Part shown: in pieces, positions 1 to 8,879 of the stretch
How positions within the stretch are numbered: position 1 is the first letter of the stretch
Layout of the letters: every line of letters begins with the position of its first letter
Source: Anabaena sp. PCC 7108
Lineage (GTDB): Bacteria; Cyanobacteriota; Cyanobacteriia; Cyanobacteriales; Nostocaceae
DNA: 64,000 nt
NCBI RefSeq assembly: GCF_000332135.1
Contig: NZ_KB235896.1
Location: 124,001 to 188,000, forward strand
Direction: 5' to 3'
The notes under the pieces: generated by a model
What the model was told of the DNA's origin: nothing
Database searches by the model: none
Seen by the model: the letters and a program-made list of their open reading frames with translations, nothing else
Made by a program: the position numbers and the translations under genes

Positions 1-945
1 ACCTTCAGAAGATTGATTAACACCCATTGACCATAAAGAAAGTACAGATTTTGATTTTCCCCAATATTTAGCAGCCGTTTCTAAATCTGCAATACTAATA
101 CCACATCGACTAGCTACAACTTCTGGAGAATAATGCCGAATTACCTCTGCATAAGCTGGAAAATTGCTGGTACATTCATCCATAAATAATGTATCAATAT
201 AATTCCAACGCATTAATAAATGAGCAATACCATTTAATAAATCAATATCTGTACCTGGACGAATAGCTAAATGTAAATCGGCTGCTTCTGCGGTAGGAGT
301 GCGACGAGGATCAACCACAACCATTTTAACATTATGATTTTTTTTATGATATTTTGCTAACCGATTAAAAATAATGGGATGACATTCCGCCGTATTTGTA
401 CCAATTAAAAAAGCACAATCAGTTAATTCTAAATCATCGTAACAGCAAGGAGGACCATCAGCACCAAAACTTTGAATATACCCAGATACCGCACTAGACA
501 TACACAACCGGGAATTAGCATCGAAATTATTAGTTCCTAAACAACCTTTGAGTAACTTTTGAGCAATATAATAATCTTCAGTTTGAAATTGTCCAGAACC
601 ATACATACAGATAGAATCTGTAGCTTGATTTAATCGTAATGTTTGAATACGTTGGATAATAATATCAAAAGCTTCATCCCAACTTACACGCCGAAATTCT
701 GCATCTAAAGAATCACGTAACATTGGATAATGCAATCTATTTTTATCTAATGATTCGGCAATTGTTGCACCTTTAACACATACCATTCCTTGACTGGAAG
801 GATGGGATTTATCACCCCTAACTCGCCAAGTTGGAGTTCCTTCACTATCTCGATTTGTGGCTTTTCCATGTTGGGCTGGTGGGGAAACTTCTAAACCGCA
901 ACCAACCCCGCAATAAGGACAAAGTGTTTTGGTAAATTCATTCAT
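1..945 (-). CDS. narB: Ferredoxin-dependent assimilatory nitrate reductase, N-terminal part
   Basis: This gene runs off the left edge; 315 codons of the N-terminal part are present. The product reduces nitrate to nitrite in the cytoplasm with electrons from ferredoxin, using a 4Fe-4S cluster and a molybdopterin-guanine-dinucleotide cofactor. The start is ATG at 943-945. The protein opens with MNEFTKTLCPYCGVGCGLEV, whose Cys-x2-Cys-x3-Cys pattern supplies the first three cluster ligands; a fourth follows in MVCVKGAT. Family-typical cofactor-binding segments such as GTNTAECHPI follow. It is the last gene of nirA-nrtP-narB, 226 bp after nrtP. Full-length NarB is about 730 residues, so more than half lies outside the window. 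Confidence is high. Confidence 0.95.
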   Translation of the reverse strand, partial: MNEFTKTLCPYCGVGCGLEVSPPAQHGKATNRDSEGTPTWRVRGDKSHPSSQGMVCVKGATIAESLDKNRLHYPMLRDSLDAEFRRVSWDEAFDIIIQRIQTLRLNQATDSICMYGSGQFQTEDYYIAQKLLKGCLGTNNFDANSRLCMSSAVSGYIQSFGADGPPCCYDDLELTDCAFLIGTNTAECHPIIFNRLAKYHKKNHNVKMVVVDPRRTPTAEAADLHLAIRPGTDIDLLNGIAHLLMRWNYIDTLFMDECTSNFPAYAEVIRHYSPEVVASRCGISIADLETAAKYWGKSKSVLSLWSMGVNQSSEG

Positions 946-1171
946 AATATTTGCAGGTTTAAAAGGTTATTTCGCGCAAAGATGCAAAGGAGCAAAGGCG
1001 CAAAGTTACGGCTAATGCTGCGTTATCAGATTCTGCATTTTTTATGATAAACGAACCGCAGAGGCACAGAGGACGCAGAGATAATTTAAGAAGAGGAGAA
1101 AGGAGAAATATTTTTAATTTCTGGTTTTTATGTTCTTACCTTTGCGTCTGGAGCGCCTCTGCGTGAGACAA
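946..1171. repeat. Intergenic spacer with dispersed CGCAGAGG-type repeats
   Basis: The spacer between nrtP and narB contains degenerate short repeats of the kind GCAAAGGCGCAAAG and GCAGAGGCACAGAGGACGCAGAG, and ends with GCGCCTCTGCGTGAGAC. Related words recur at 22678-22717 (two imperfect 22-bp copies), 31989-32030, 43842-43866 and 45226-45258. These are intergenic repeat families familiar in Nostocales, with no known function. I see no gene here and no separate NtcA site for narB. Confidence 0.6.
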
Positions 1172-2671
1172 TTATTCTTCTGTCATTAAAATTGGTTGAT
1201 GGTTAATTATTTCTGCTTCAGTTTCATTATCAGATGCAAATGAATCTTTTGGTTCTTTGAGGAAGAATCCACACATGAAGGCGCAAATCATTGCGGCTAT
1301 TCCCATTGTTGCAAATAGGGTTGATGCGTCTGTTAAACTGAAGATTGTCAGATAAACTACGCCGCCAAAGTTACCGTAAGCACCGACGTTTCCTGCTATT
1401 TGTCCTGTTGCTTCTTTTTTGATTAATGGGACTATTCCGTAAGTCGCACCACAACCAGCTTGAGCAAAGTAAGCCGCGAACATTGTCACAGCAATTGCTA
1501 AGGGGATAGGCCAATCTTTGTTAATGAAGTGCGCCATTAAATAACCAATTGCAATCCCAGCAGAAACTATTGTCATTGTCCATTTACGCGAACCAAATTT
1601 ATCGGAAATTAATCCACCACTAGGACGAGAAACTAGGTTAAGAAATGGATATACAGATGCAATCATTCCAGCGACAATATGTTCTAAACTAAAGGTTTTT
1701 TCAAAAAACGCGGGTAGCATGGAAACGGCTGCAAGTTCTGAACCAAAGCTGGTAATGTAGGTAAATTCTAAAAGTGCTACTTGACTGAATTGATAACGTT
1801 GATTTGCAGGGTAGGTTTTTTGTCTAGTTAGTAATTCTTGATTGACTTGATATGCTTGGTAACTTTGGTAAGCAAATAATCCTGCTAACGCCAACCAAGC
1901 TATATACATTTGGCTGGTGGTAAAGAAGTGAATATTTTTTTGTTCTAATCTCCAAGCTAATAAGCCTAATGCGAAAATTAACCCGAAGTTAGACACAATC
2001 ATCGCCCAAAAGCTTTTGATGGAAGTTACTTCTAATGAACCATTTTTCTTGGGCTTTTTATAAACTTTACCAATCGGTGTATCTTGAACGCTTTTAAAGT
2101 AGAATAATCCGTAAATTGCAGTGATAATTCCTGTTAATGCAATTGTTAATCTCCAGTTAGAACCACCACCATCTAAAAAGCTAGTTGCAATTGCAATTGT
2201 TGGTAAAGCAAATTCTGCTCCAAATGCGCCAAAATTGCCCCAACCGCCATAAATACCTTGCGCTATTCCCATTTCTTTGGGAGGAAACCATTCCGCTACC
2301 ATGCGGATTCCCACAACAAATCCAGAACCGACTATTCCCATTAATAAGCGACTAATAACTAATTGGTTAAAGTCTTGGGCTAATGCTGTTGCTAAACAAG
2401 GAATTACAGCAAACATTAATAATAAAGAATAGGTAATTCTTGGACCGAATTTATCCAGTAACATCCCAATAATGATGCGGGCTGGAATTGTTAAGGCTAG
2501 GTTACAAATTCCTAAAGTTTTAATTTGTTCGGGTAGTAAATGTAATTCTTTCCCAATGGTGGTAGCAAAGGGTGCAAAGTTAAACCAACAGACAAAGGTG
2601 AGAAAGAAAGCAAACCATGTCTGATGTAAAATTCGATAACGTCCTTTTAATGAAAATAATCCTTTTAACAT
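1172..2671 (-). CDS. nrtP: NrtP-type nitrate/nitrite permease (major facilitator superfamily)
   Basis: This is a twelve-helix MFS transporter of the nitrate/nitrite porter family, which brings nitrate across the plasma membrane. It replaces the NrtABCD ABC transporter found in the equivalent operon of many freshwater cyanobacteria. The family signature region FAPFATTIGKEL lies at the end of helix 1, a charged MFS loop (LDKFGPR) follows helix 2, and nitrate-signature-like glycine segments such as GIYGGWGNFGAFG and GNVGAYGNFGG sit in helices 5 and 11. I place the start at the ATG at 2669-2671 (MLKGLFSLKGRY), where the family normally begins; an upstream ATG at 2746 would add 25 unconserved residues. 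It lies between nirA and narB on the same strand. The MFS type is more common in marine and brackish strains. Confidence 0.92.
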   Translation of the reverse strand: MLKGLFSLKGRYRILHQTWFAFFLTFVCWFNFAPFATTIGKELHLLPEQIKTLGICNLALTIPARIIIGMLLDKFGPRITYSLLLMFAVIPCLATALAQDFNQLVISRLLMGIVGSGFVVGIRMVAEWFPPKEMGIAQGIYGGWGNFGAFGAEFALPTIAIATSFLDGGGSNWRLTIALTGIITAIYGLFYFKSVQDTPIGKVYKKPKKNGSLEVTSIKSFWAMIVSNFGLIFALGLLAWRLEQKNIHFFTTSQMYIAWLALAGLFAYQSYQAYQVNQELLTRQKTYPANQRYQFSQVALLEFTYITSFGSELAAVSMLPAFFEKTFSLEHIVAGMIASVYPFLNLVSRPSGGLISDKFGSRKWTMTIVSAGIAIGYLMAHFINKDWPIPLAIAVTMFAAYFAQAGCGATYGIVPLIKKEATGQIAGNVGAYGNFGGVVYLTIFSLTDASTLFATMGIAAMICAFMCGFFLKEPKDSFASDNETEAEIINHQPILMTEE

Positions 2672-2786
2672 TTCTTTTCTCGCTAAATAATTGAATTTCT
2701 GAAAAATTGGATATACAAATCCATAGACAATTATGAAATTGCCCAAGGTTTTAACTAATTAATAATCAAAGATGTCGGTAATTACT

Positions 2787-2823
2787 TATTACCAATTACC
2801 AATCACCAATCACCAATTACCAT
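2787..2823. repeat. STRR heptamer array (TTACCAA/TCACCAA), five units
   Basis: About five tandem heptanucleotides alternate between TTACCAA and TCACCAA in the nirA-nrtP spacer. The reverse complement (TTGGTAA/TTGGTGA) is the unit of the much larger array at 30259-30381. Short tandemly repeated repetitive sequences of this type are typical of heterocystous cyanobacteria. The array lies inside the presumed operon transcript. Confidence 0.8.
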
Positions 2824-2825
2824 TT

Positions 2826-4388
2826 CTAAACTATTGCTGGTTCTCGCAATTTTGCCCCAAATTGGGTAATTAGTATTTCTCTCAATATGGGTTGTAAGTC
2901 TTCACAGGGAATACTTTTTTGCACGCAAGTTCCTAAATGTGCGTCTTTCCCCACTGTTCCACCCATGTAAATATCCACACCTTCCGACATTTTGCCATTT
3001 TTACGCACTTTTGTTCCCATTAAGCCAATATCTGCTACTTGCGGTTGTCCACAGGAGTTTGGGCATCCTGTCCAATGAATTCTTACAGGACGTGATAAAG
3101 TTAGTTCAGATTCCAATGATTTAATCATTGCTAAGGCGCGGTTTTTGGTTTCTATTAATGCAAAGTTGCAAAATTGTGCGCCTGTGCAAGATACTAATGA
3201 TCGCATTAATAAACCAGGATTAACTGAGAATTTCTCTAATATCGATTCTGTGAAAAATGGTGTTAAACTGGAATCGGGAATATTCGGAATAATGATATTT
3301 TGTTCTACCGTAAACCGGATTTCTCCACTTCCATAAACTTCGGCTAACCGGGCAATTTCAAACATATCATCAGCATACAATCGCCCGACGGGAATATTTA
3401 AACCTGCGTAGTTAAATCCAGGTTGTTTTTGTTTATATATTCCCACATGATCCCGTTTTTCCCAGTCAATTTCATCTTTGGCTACTGCGGGTAATAATGA
3501 TTTTCCAAAACGGTTTTCTACTTCTGCGCGGAACTTTTCTATCCCCCATTCATCAAGTAGCCACATTAACCGGGCTTTTTGTCTATTTGTGCGTAAGCCA
3601 TGATCTCGGAAAATCTCGACAATAACTTTGGATAATAATACAACTTCGGCGGGAGATACCCACACATTGAGAGGAATGGCTGCTTCACAACGTTTTGCAG
3701 AAAATAAGCCGCCGACAATGACGTTAAAACCAAAGATTGGTACTTCATTTTCATTTCCCCAAAAAGCGGGAATAAAGGCTAAATCGTTAATTTCTGCGTG
3801 AACGGAATTATCTCTTCCGCCGGTAATTGCAATGTTAAATTTCCGGGGAAGATTGCTAAATTCTGGATTACCTTCACCGTTGTTAGTCAGCATATCTTGA
3901 ATTTGCTGCACTAATTCTCTGGTATCATAAAATTCATCTGCATCCAAACCTGCTACAGAATCACCTGTAATATTACGGACGTTATCCATCCCCGATTGGA
4001 TAGTAGTTAATCCAACTTTGTGAAATTTATTAAAGATATCGGGAATATCTTCAATGTTGATCCCGCGTAGTTGTATATTCTGTCTGGTGGTAATATCGGC
4101 GCTGCCATTTTCACCGTAACGCTGTACCACTTCTGCTAAAGCAGACATTTGATTGCTGTTGAGAATGCCGTTGGGTAGACGCATTCTCATCATGAATTTA
4201 CCGGGAGTGACTGGACGGAAAAATACACCTAACCATTTTAGGCGATGGTTGAGGTCGTTTTCGTCCATTGCTTCCCAACCGATTTGGGCAAAATTTTCTA
4301 TTTCGTTTTTAACTGCAAGTCCGTCTTTTTCAGCTTTGAATTTCTCGAATTTATTGAGTTTTTCGGTGGTAGTTGCTGTTTCTGTCAT
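2826..4388 (-). CDS. nirA: Ferredoxin-nitrite reductase
   Basis: The 520-residue product reduces nitrite to ammonium in the cytoplasm using ferredoxin, a siroheme and a coupled 4Fe-4S cluster. The nitrite/sulfite reductase ferredoxin-like half-domains are present, and the paired cluster/siroheme ligands appear near residues 404-450 as SCTGAQFC (Cys-x5-Cys) and TGCPNSCGQPQ (Cys-x3-Cys). The N-terminal part has the substrate-site arginine region TTRQNIQLRGI. Length matches the family. It is the first gene of nirA-nrtP-narB, about 120 bp downstream of the promoter predicted from the NtcA site at 4545-4558. There is an 80-bp gap to the first possible nrtP start. Confidence 0.96.
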   Translation of the reverse strand: MTETATTTEKLNKFEKFKAEKDGLAVKNEIENFAQIGWEAMDENDLNHRLKWLGVFFRPVTPGKFMMRMRLPNGILNSNQMSALAEVVQRYGENGSADITTRQNIQLRGINIEDIPDIFNKFHKVGLTTIQSGMDNVRNITGDSVAGLDADEFYDTRELVQQIQDMLTNNGEGNPEFSNLPRKFNIAITGGRDNSVHAEINDLAFIPAFWGNENEVPIFGFNVIVGGLFSAKRCEAAIPLNVWVSPAEVVLLSKVIVEIFRDHGLRTNRQKARLMWLLDEWGIEKFRAEVENRFGKSLLPAVAKDEIDWEKRDHVGIYKQKQPGFNYAGLNIPVGRLYADDMFEIARLAEVYGSGEIRFTVEQNIIIPNIPDSSLTPFFTESILEKFSVNPGLLMRSLVSCTGAQFCNFALIETKNRALAMIKSLESELTLSRPVRIHWTGCPNSCGQPQVADIGLMGTKVRKNGKMSEGVDIYMGGTVGKDAHLGTCVQKSIPCEDLQPILREILITQFGAKLREPAIV

Positions 4389-4516
4389 GGGCTTTTTTTG
4401 GGGAACAGGACTTAATTAACTGTGTATCCGTGTTCTTATCGGTTTTGTACTTGCCACTTTGGGAAAATAACTGATAGTAGTTTCCTGGTTGGTGGTGTAA
4501 CTGTTTCGATGTTGTT

Positions 4517-4558
4517 ACGTTAAGGTGAATTTTCATAACAATTCGTATAGTAGGTTAC
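4517..4558 (-). promoter_or_regulatory. NtcA-activated nirA promoter
   Basis: On the minus strand GTAACCTACTATAC (4545-4558) fits the NtcA consensus GTA-N8-TAC exactly. It is followed after 22 nt by TAACGT (4517-4522), a match to the TAN3T -10 box. This is the spacing of canonical class II NtcA-activated promoters, so transcription should start near 4510, leaving a leader of about 120 nt before nirA. NtcA is the 2-oxoglutarate-responsive global nitrogen regulator. The site is seen directly; its function is inferred from position and match. Confidence 0.8.
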
Positions 4559-4728
4559 TAAATTTGAGTAATTATGCAGAAAACGGATATTATAATTGCT
4601 GTTTTTGTATAATATAAACAACATAAAGCATTTATAAATATTTATACAATTATGGTCAAAAACGTATTGACGAAAAGCGATTAAGAATCATTACATAAGC
4701 ATTGCTTTTATGAGACTTTGTTTATTAA

Positions 4729-4853
4729 TAGGACTTACGCAAGTGTCACACCAAACATCTATTTTATGGTGCGTCAGATATCAAGTATCTGTTTATTTGC
4801 AGGATATGTCAGGTCTGACGCACCCTACCAATATGCCAGTTGCGTAAGTCCTG
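4729..4853. mobile_element. 125-bp MITE (family 1, copy A) with 5-bp target duplication ATTAA
   Basis: The element begins TAGGACTTACGCAA and ends TTGCGTAAGTCCTG, giving near-perfect terminal inverted repeats. It is flanked by ATTAA at 4724-4728 and 4854-4858. Internal arms (GGTGCGTCAGA and TCTGACGCACC) are also inverted, so the whole unit can fold into a long hairpin around a short asymmetric core. There is no coding capacity. Related copies are at 29477-29602 and 61019-61167, and a rearranged tandem form at 24762-24990. It lies between the pseudo-caspase gene and the nirA promoter. Confidence 0.9.
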
Positions 4854-4929
4854 ATTAAGATAACCGCATAAACAGAATAGCAATTTTTACAAATCTAATC
4901 TTATGCCCAGTTTTAGTTCAGACATCTTC

Positions 4930-7086
4930 TTAAACCACTTGAAAACTAAAATTAAGACTTGCCCAATTATTCACATCCAAAATGTATGAGTCTGTAGCAG
5001 TTCCATTCATATCAATTTTAACTTGACTAGCGTTGTGCAAGTCTTGTAGCACAGCCTGGGCAACTTCTAGGGAGTTAACTAATGGACTAATAGGCTGTTG
5101 GTAAGTAGTTGGAGACTTAGCAGTTATTAAAGCTTCCAGAGTTCTACTAAAAGGAGCAGTACTGAGAATTAATTGATGTTCACAAAATAGAGCGCGTATT
5201 GGTAGCATCCAGCCGATGGTAGAATTATTTTGTGGGATCTTCAGAGTCTGTCCTGGGGCAATGACTATTTCTTGCAAACGGGGTTTGGTATGGGGCGATT
5301 CTGGTTCAAGAGCGGTTTGCCAGGGGTAAAAAGCGATTACCTCAGGTGAGCTGGAGCCAAATGCATTTCTAGAGTTATTTAACCCCATTAGCATTAAATA
5401 TATAGGGCGATCGCTCAAATTTTCCACTCGATACTGCATTCGACTGCCGACGGGAACGCTAGGAATACTTTGTGCTTGAGTGCTAGATGCTTTTTTAGTA
5501 GCAGTTTCCTCAGTCTGACTGCGCCGAGTTTCCCTTTTCATGACAACACGGGGCGATATGTTGTTAATAATCTCTAAAGTCGCTTTAACTGGTAAACGAG
5601 AAGAACCTTCATTGTCTGTCAGTCGCCATAACTTTGCTGCTAACAGTGTGGAAAATTTCGGTTCTAATCGTTGTACTGCTACTTTCACTGCTTCCCCGTC
5701 TTCCCCAGTGGTATTGAGGATTAGTTCACCACCTAGAGAAAAAAGACCGTAACGACTAGGAATTTGTTGTAATTTACCAAATACAAAATTAGCTGGCTGT
5801 TCTGCTGCTATGTTGGCAGTGCGGGCAATGGCCGCAAAAGCACTAGTTGCGTCTACCCGCTCAATTCGTTCTAATTCAGAATCTAAGGCTACGGTTAAGT
5901 TGATATTTCGAGGTAATACGCGGACTGCTTCTTGGACAAGTTGTCCTACTTGTGGCATGGTAGTAGGTTCTGGAGATATTTGCGCTTTTGCAGTTAATCC
6001 AGTTCGTGACTTTAAGGTTAATTTTTCTCCAGTAGCTAGAGTTAATTTAGAGTTAACGCCGTAATATTCTAGAACCTGGGGGGGTAAGCCAGCTAACCAT
6101 AACTGAACTGTTTTACCATCTTCATCTGTGCCTGTGACAACTCCTTCGGCACCGTTACCTTTTAGGGGAAGATAATTGAGAATAAAAGCACTTTGAGGAT
6201 TTTTTTGGTCATTCAATAATTTTGGTTGCTGTTCACTACCTTGTTTGTAAATAGAACTACTCACATGAGACAGCAGAATTTGAATAGTTGTGGCTGGGGT
6301 AGCTTCCCATAAATATTGAGTCAAAGCATAAGTAAATAATCCCGCACTGAAGCCAGAAAAGAGCAATTCTCCGGCTTGCTGATTTTCATCGGAGGTGGCT
6401 TTGAGGACAATAGCATTGTTGGCGGCTAAGTTCTGAGTTTTGAGTTGTTGGAGAAACTCAAGTTCCTCGACTGCGAACTTTGCTGCTGGCAATTCTGGAC
6501 GGGAGCGAATTCGCAAACTTGATGGCTGTGATGTAGTTGGAGCATAGTAACTAGTATCTAATACTGCGGTTACTTTATCGCTGGGGAGCGATCGCAATAA
6601 TAATAAAAGTGTTTCTTCTGATAAATAGTTGACAACACGCCTATTTTGGATATTGTTTTTATCAACTGGTATCAGGGCATTCTGCACAGTCTCTGGCAAA
6701 GTCCCCAATTTCACACGACTACCATAACCACTAAAGTGGAATACAACCACATCATCGGCTTTTGCTTGCTTACTCAAATGCTCCAAAAAAGCCGCTTCAA
6801 TAAATTCTCGACTGGCTTGTTCCTCAGTCAAGGTCAAAATATCCGAAGTGGCAAAGCCAAATCGGTGAATCAAAAGTTCCCTTTGCAATTCCACGTCAGT
6901 CAGACAACCACCCAGGGGGGGACTTTGTGGATATTTATTAATCCCTATTAATAAAGCCAACTTACGAGTACTCGGTTGTGCCAAAGCTTGATAATAGCGG
7001 TTTCCCAAAGTCAACCACTCAGCCTCAGTTAATCCTAGTACCGCTAGTAAGCGGCTTATCCGTTCTAAAAACGTACGCCGTTTCAT
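4930..7086 (-). CDS. Caspase-fold protein with Tyr/Ser dyad (pseudo-orthocaspase)
   Basis: This 718-residue protein has an N-terminal Tat-like or weak signal region (MKRRTFLERISRLLAVLG) followed by a peptidase C14 caspase p20-like domain at about residues 40-310 (ALLIGINKY at 44-52). The motif normally SGHG reads SGYG, with Tyr121 in place of the catalytic His. The motif normally D-S-C-H reads D-T-S-Y, with Ser179 in place of the nucleophilic Cys. Such YS forms are known among cyanobacterial orthocaspases and are presumed proteolytically inactive. The C-terminal half (about 390-718) resembles the DUF4384-type domain attached to cyanobacterial caspases. It stands alone between sat and nirA. 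The domain assignment is firm; its role is unknown. Confidence 0.85.
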   Translation of the reverse strand: MKRRTFLERISRLLAVLGLTEAEWLTLGNRYYQALAQPSTRKLALLIGINKYPQSPPLGGCLTDVELQRELLIHRFGFATSDILTLTEEQASREFIEAAFLEHLSKQAKADDVVVFHFSGYGSRVKLGTLPETVQNALIPVDKNNIQNRRVVNYLSEETLLLLLRSLPSDKVTAVLDTSYYAPTTSQPSSLRIRSRPELPAAKFAVEELEFLQQLKTQNLAANNAIVLKATSDENQQAGELLFSGFSAGLFTYALTQYLWEATPATTIQILLSHVSSSIYKQGSEQQPKLLNDQKNPQSAFILNYLPLKGNGAEGVVTGTDEDGKTVQLWLAGLPPQVLEYYGVNSKLTLATGEKLTLKSRTGLTAKAQISPEPTTMPQVGQLVQEAVRVLPRNINLTVALDSELERIERVDATSAFAAIARTANIAAEQPANFVFGKLQQIPSRYGLFSLGGELILNTTGEDGEAVKVAVQRLEPKFSTLLAAKLWRLTDNEGSSRLPVKATLEIINNISPRVVMKRETRRSQTEETATKKASSTQAQSIPSVPVGSRMQYRVENLSDRPIYLMLMGLNNSRNAFGSSSPEVIAFYPWQTALEPESPHTKPRLQEIVIAPGQTLKIPQNNSTIGWMLPIRALFCEHQLILSTAPFSRTLEALITAKSPTTYQQPISPLVNSLEVAQAVLQDLHNASQVKIDMNGTATDSYILDVNNWASLNFSFQVV

Positions 7087-7284
7087 AATTCGCTATCAGC
7101 CATCAGCCCATCAGCATAATAGCTTAAAGGGCTGAAGTCTGTAGAGTAAAGTTTCTGATTATACTTTTTGCTAATTTCTAGTGCAGCATTGGGTAATTTA
7201 ACCGTTAAAAACTCTTGCAAAGCTTGTTTAATCTGCTTTTTGAATTTTTAATTGTTAATTCCGAGAAAGCGGTAATAGTCGGTT

Positions 7285-8466
7285 TTAAGCTAATACTGCT
7301 GGACTACTCATTGCTCGTGTCAACTCTGCTGCTACTTCAGGACGAGAGAATTCTGGTGGGGGTAATTCACCACGACGTAGCATTTCTCGGACTTTTGTCC
7401 CCGACAGGTGAACCCGTTCCTCTGGCTTGCTAGGACTAGTTTTGGTTGTCGCCATTTGTTTGGTGCGTGTGCAGTAGAAAGCGTGTTCAAACTTCATTGG
7501 CACAATGCCCAATTCTTCCGGCGCAAACTCATCGAATATATACTGAGCATCATATGTACCGTAGTAGTCACCTACACCAGCATGATCACGCCCAACTATA
7601 AAATGTGTACAGCCGTAATTCTTGCGAACTAAAGCATGGAAAATTGCTTCTCTTGGACCAGCATAACGCATTGCCGCTGGATTAATTGCCAAAATGACTC
7701 TATCTAGAGGGTAATAGTGTTCTATCAAAATTTCATAGCAACGCATCCGCACGTCTGCGGCGATGTCGTCTTCTTTAGTTGCCCCTACCAATGGGTGTAA
7801 AAATAGACCCTCTACTGTTTCCAAGGCGCACTTTTGAATATATTCATGGGCGCGGTGGATAGGGTTGCGAGTTTGGAAACCAACTATAGTTTTCCAACCC
7901 TTCTCTCTAAACATTTCCCGTGAAGCGGCAGGATCAATTTGATAGCTGGGAAAATGGGGATGGGAATCACGTTGTAATAACCAGATATCACCTGCAAGAT
8001 TAACAGAACCTTGATTATAAACTACCTGCACACCGGGGTGTTTAGCATCATCAGTGCGATAAACATTAATAGCTTCGTGTTTTTTGTCGTAGGTATACTT
8101 TTCAGTTAGTTCCAAAACCCCAATAAATTCGCCATTAGGGTTATCCAAACGGACTAAATCACCTTTTTGGAGAGGGGCTGCAACTTCTTCTGTAACAGAC
8201 AGTGTAATTGGTATTGACCAGACAAGACCGTTAGCCAGCCTCATTTCTGCTACTACTCGGTTGTAGTCTTCTTGGTTCATAAAACCAGTCAGCGGACTAA
8301 AACCTCCGATTGCAATCATTTCTAAATCAGAAACTGCTCGCTCATCCAGTGTAACTCGTGGCAAAAAGTCGGCTTTAGAGAGAAATGTTTCCTTTTGTGC
8401 GGGTGTAGCAACCCGGTTAACTAACTCTCCGCCGTGGGGGGCAATAGCATCTTGATGGTAACTCAA
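7285..8466 (-). CDS. sat: Sulfate adenylyltransferase (ATP sulfurylase)
   Basis: The 393-residue enzyme converts ATP and sulfate to adenosine 5'-phosphosulfate and pyrophosphate, the first step of assimilatory sulfate reduction. It carries the nucleotide-binding segment [12 protein letters not shown] with the HxxH motif near residues 196-208, and the conserved [13 protein letters not shown] loop near 290. The N-terminal PUA-like and central catalytic domains of the homo-oligomeric type are complete. There is no C-terminal APS-kinase domain, as expected for cyanobacteria. It has its own upstream region and is followed by the pseudo-caspase gene after 198 bp. Confidence 0.96.
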   Translation of the reverse strand: MSYHQDAIAPHGGELVNRVATPAQKETFLSKADFLPRVTLDERAVSDLEMIAIGGFSPLTGFMNQEDYNRVVAEMRLANGLVWSIPITLSVTEEVAAPLQKGDLVRLDNPNGEFIGVLELTEKYTYDKKHEAINVYRTDDAKHPGVQVVYNQGSVNLAGDIWLLQRDSHPHFPSYQIDPAASREMFREKGWKTIVGFQTRNPIHRAHEYIQKCALETVEGLFLHPLVGATKEDDIAADVRMRCYEILIEHYYPLDRVILAINPAAMRYAGPREAIFHALVRKNYGCTHFIVGRDHAGVGDYYGTYDAQYIFDEFAPEELGIVPMKFEHAFYCTRTKQMATTKTSPSKPEERVHLSGTKVREMLRRGELPPPEFSRPEVAAELTRAMSSPAVLA

Positions 8467-8879
8467 CGTGATTATTTCCCTATAATTGTTGCGAACTATG
8501 TATTAATTTATCAAATTGTTGGTACATATAGTACAAATTCTTAAAACTTTTTGTTAATTGCCGGTCGGGAAGGGTGAGATTGGGATAAAGGGGCAGGGCG
8601 ATGGTAATATTTCCCAGAACCGAGACGAACTGAAAGCGATACCTTCTCTTCGATACGCTCCGGGTTGGCGCAGTCTGTCCGTAGGACTTACGGTGAGCTA
8701 CGCGATCGCACTTACATTAGTTCTTACTGTTATAGGTACAGTTTTTCATCACCAAGCCTGTAGAGGCAGGGTTTCTTCGCCCTTTATTGTGTTGCATTCG
8801 ACCAATAAACGCACATATTAGTACTTGTGAAACATCCTGGATAAAGATATGATTTAATCGACTATGAAACAAAAATTTT
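8467..8879. other. 413-bp intergenic region, no gene seen
   Basis: This region separates divergent sat and the CHAT/AAA-remnant gene. Around 8640-8712 it has a GC-richer segment with small palindromes (CCGTAGGACTTACGG and a GCGATCGC site) similar to the small dispersed repeats at 13833-13861, 17358-17390 and 54778-54845. I find no plausible reading frame or RNA gene. Promoters for both flanking genes must lie here, but I cannot assign boxes with confidence. Confidence 0.5.

Noticed and set aside
2939-3336. Plus-strand open frames opposite nirA
   Set aside because: They lie wholly within the conserved nirA coding sequence and encode nothing recognisable.
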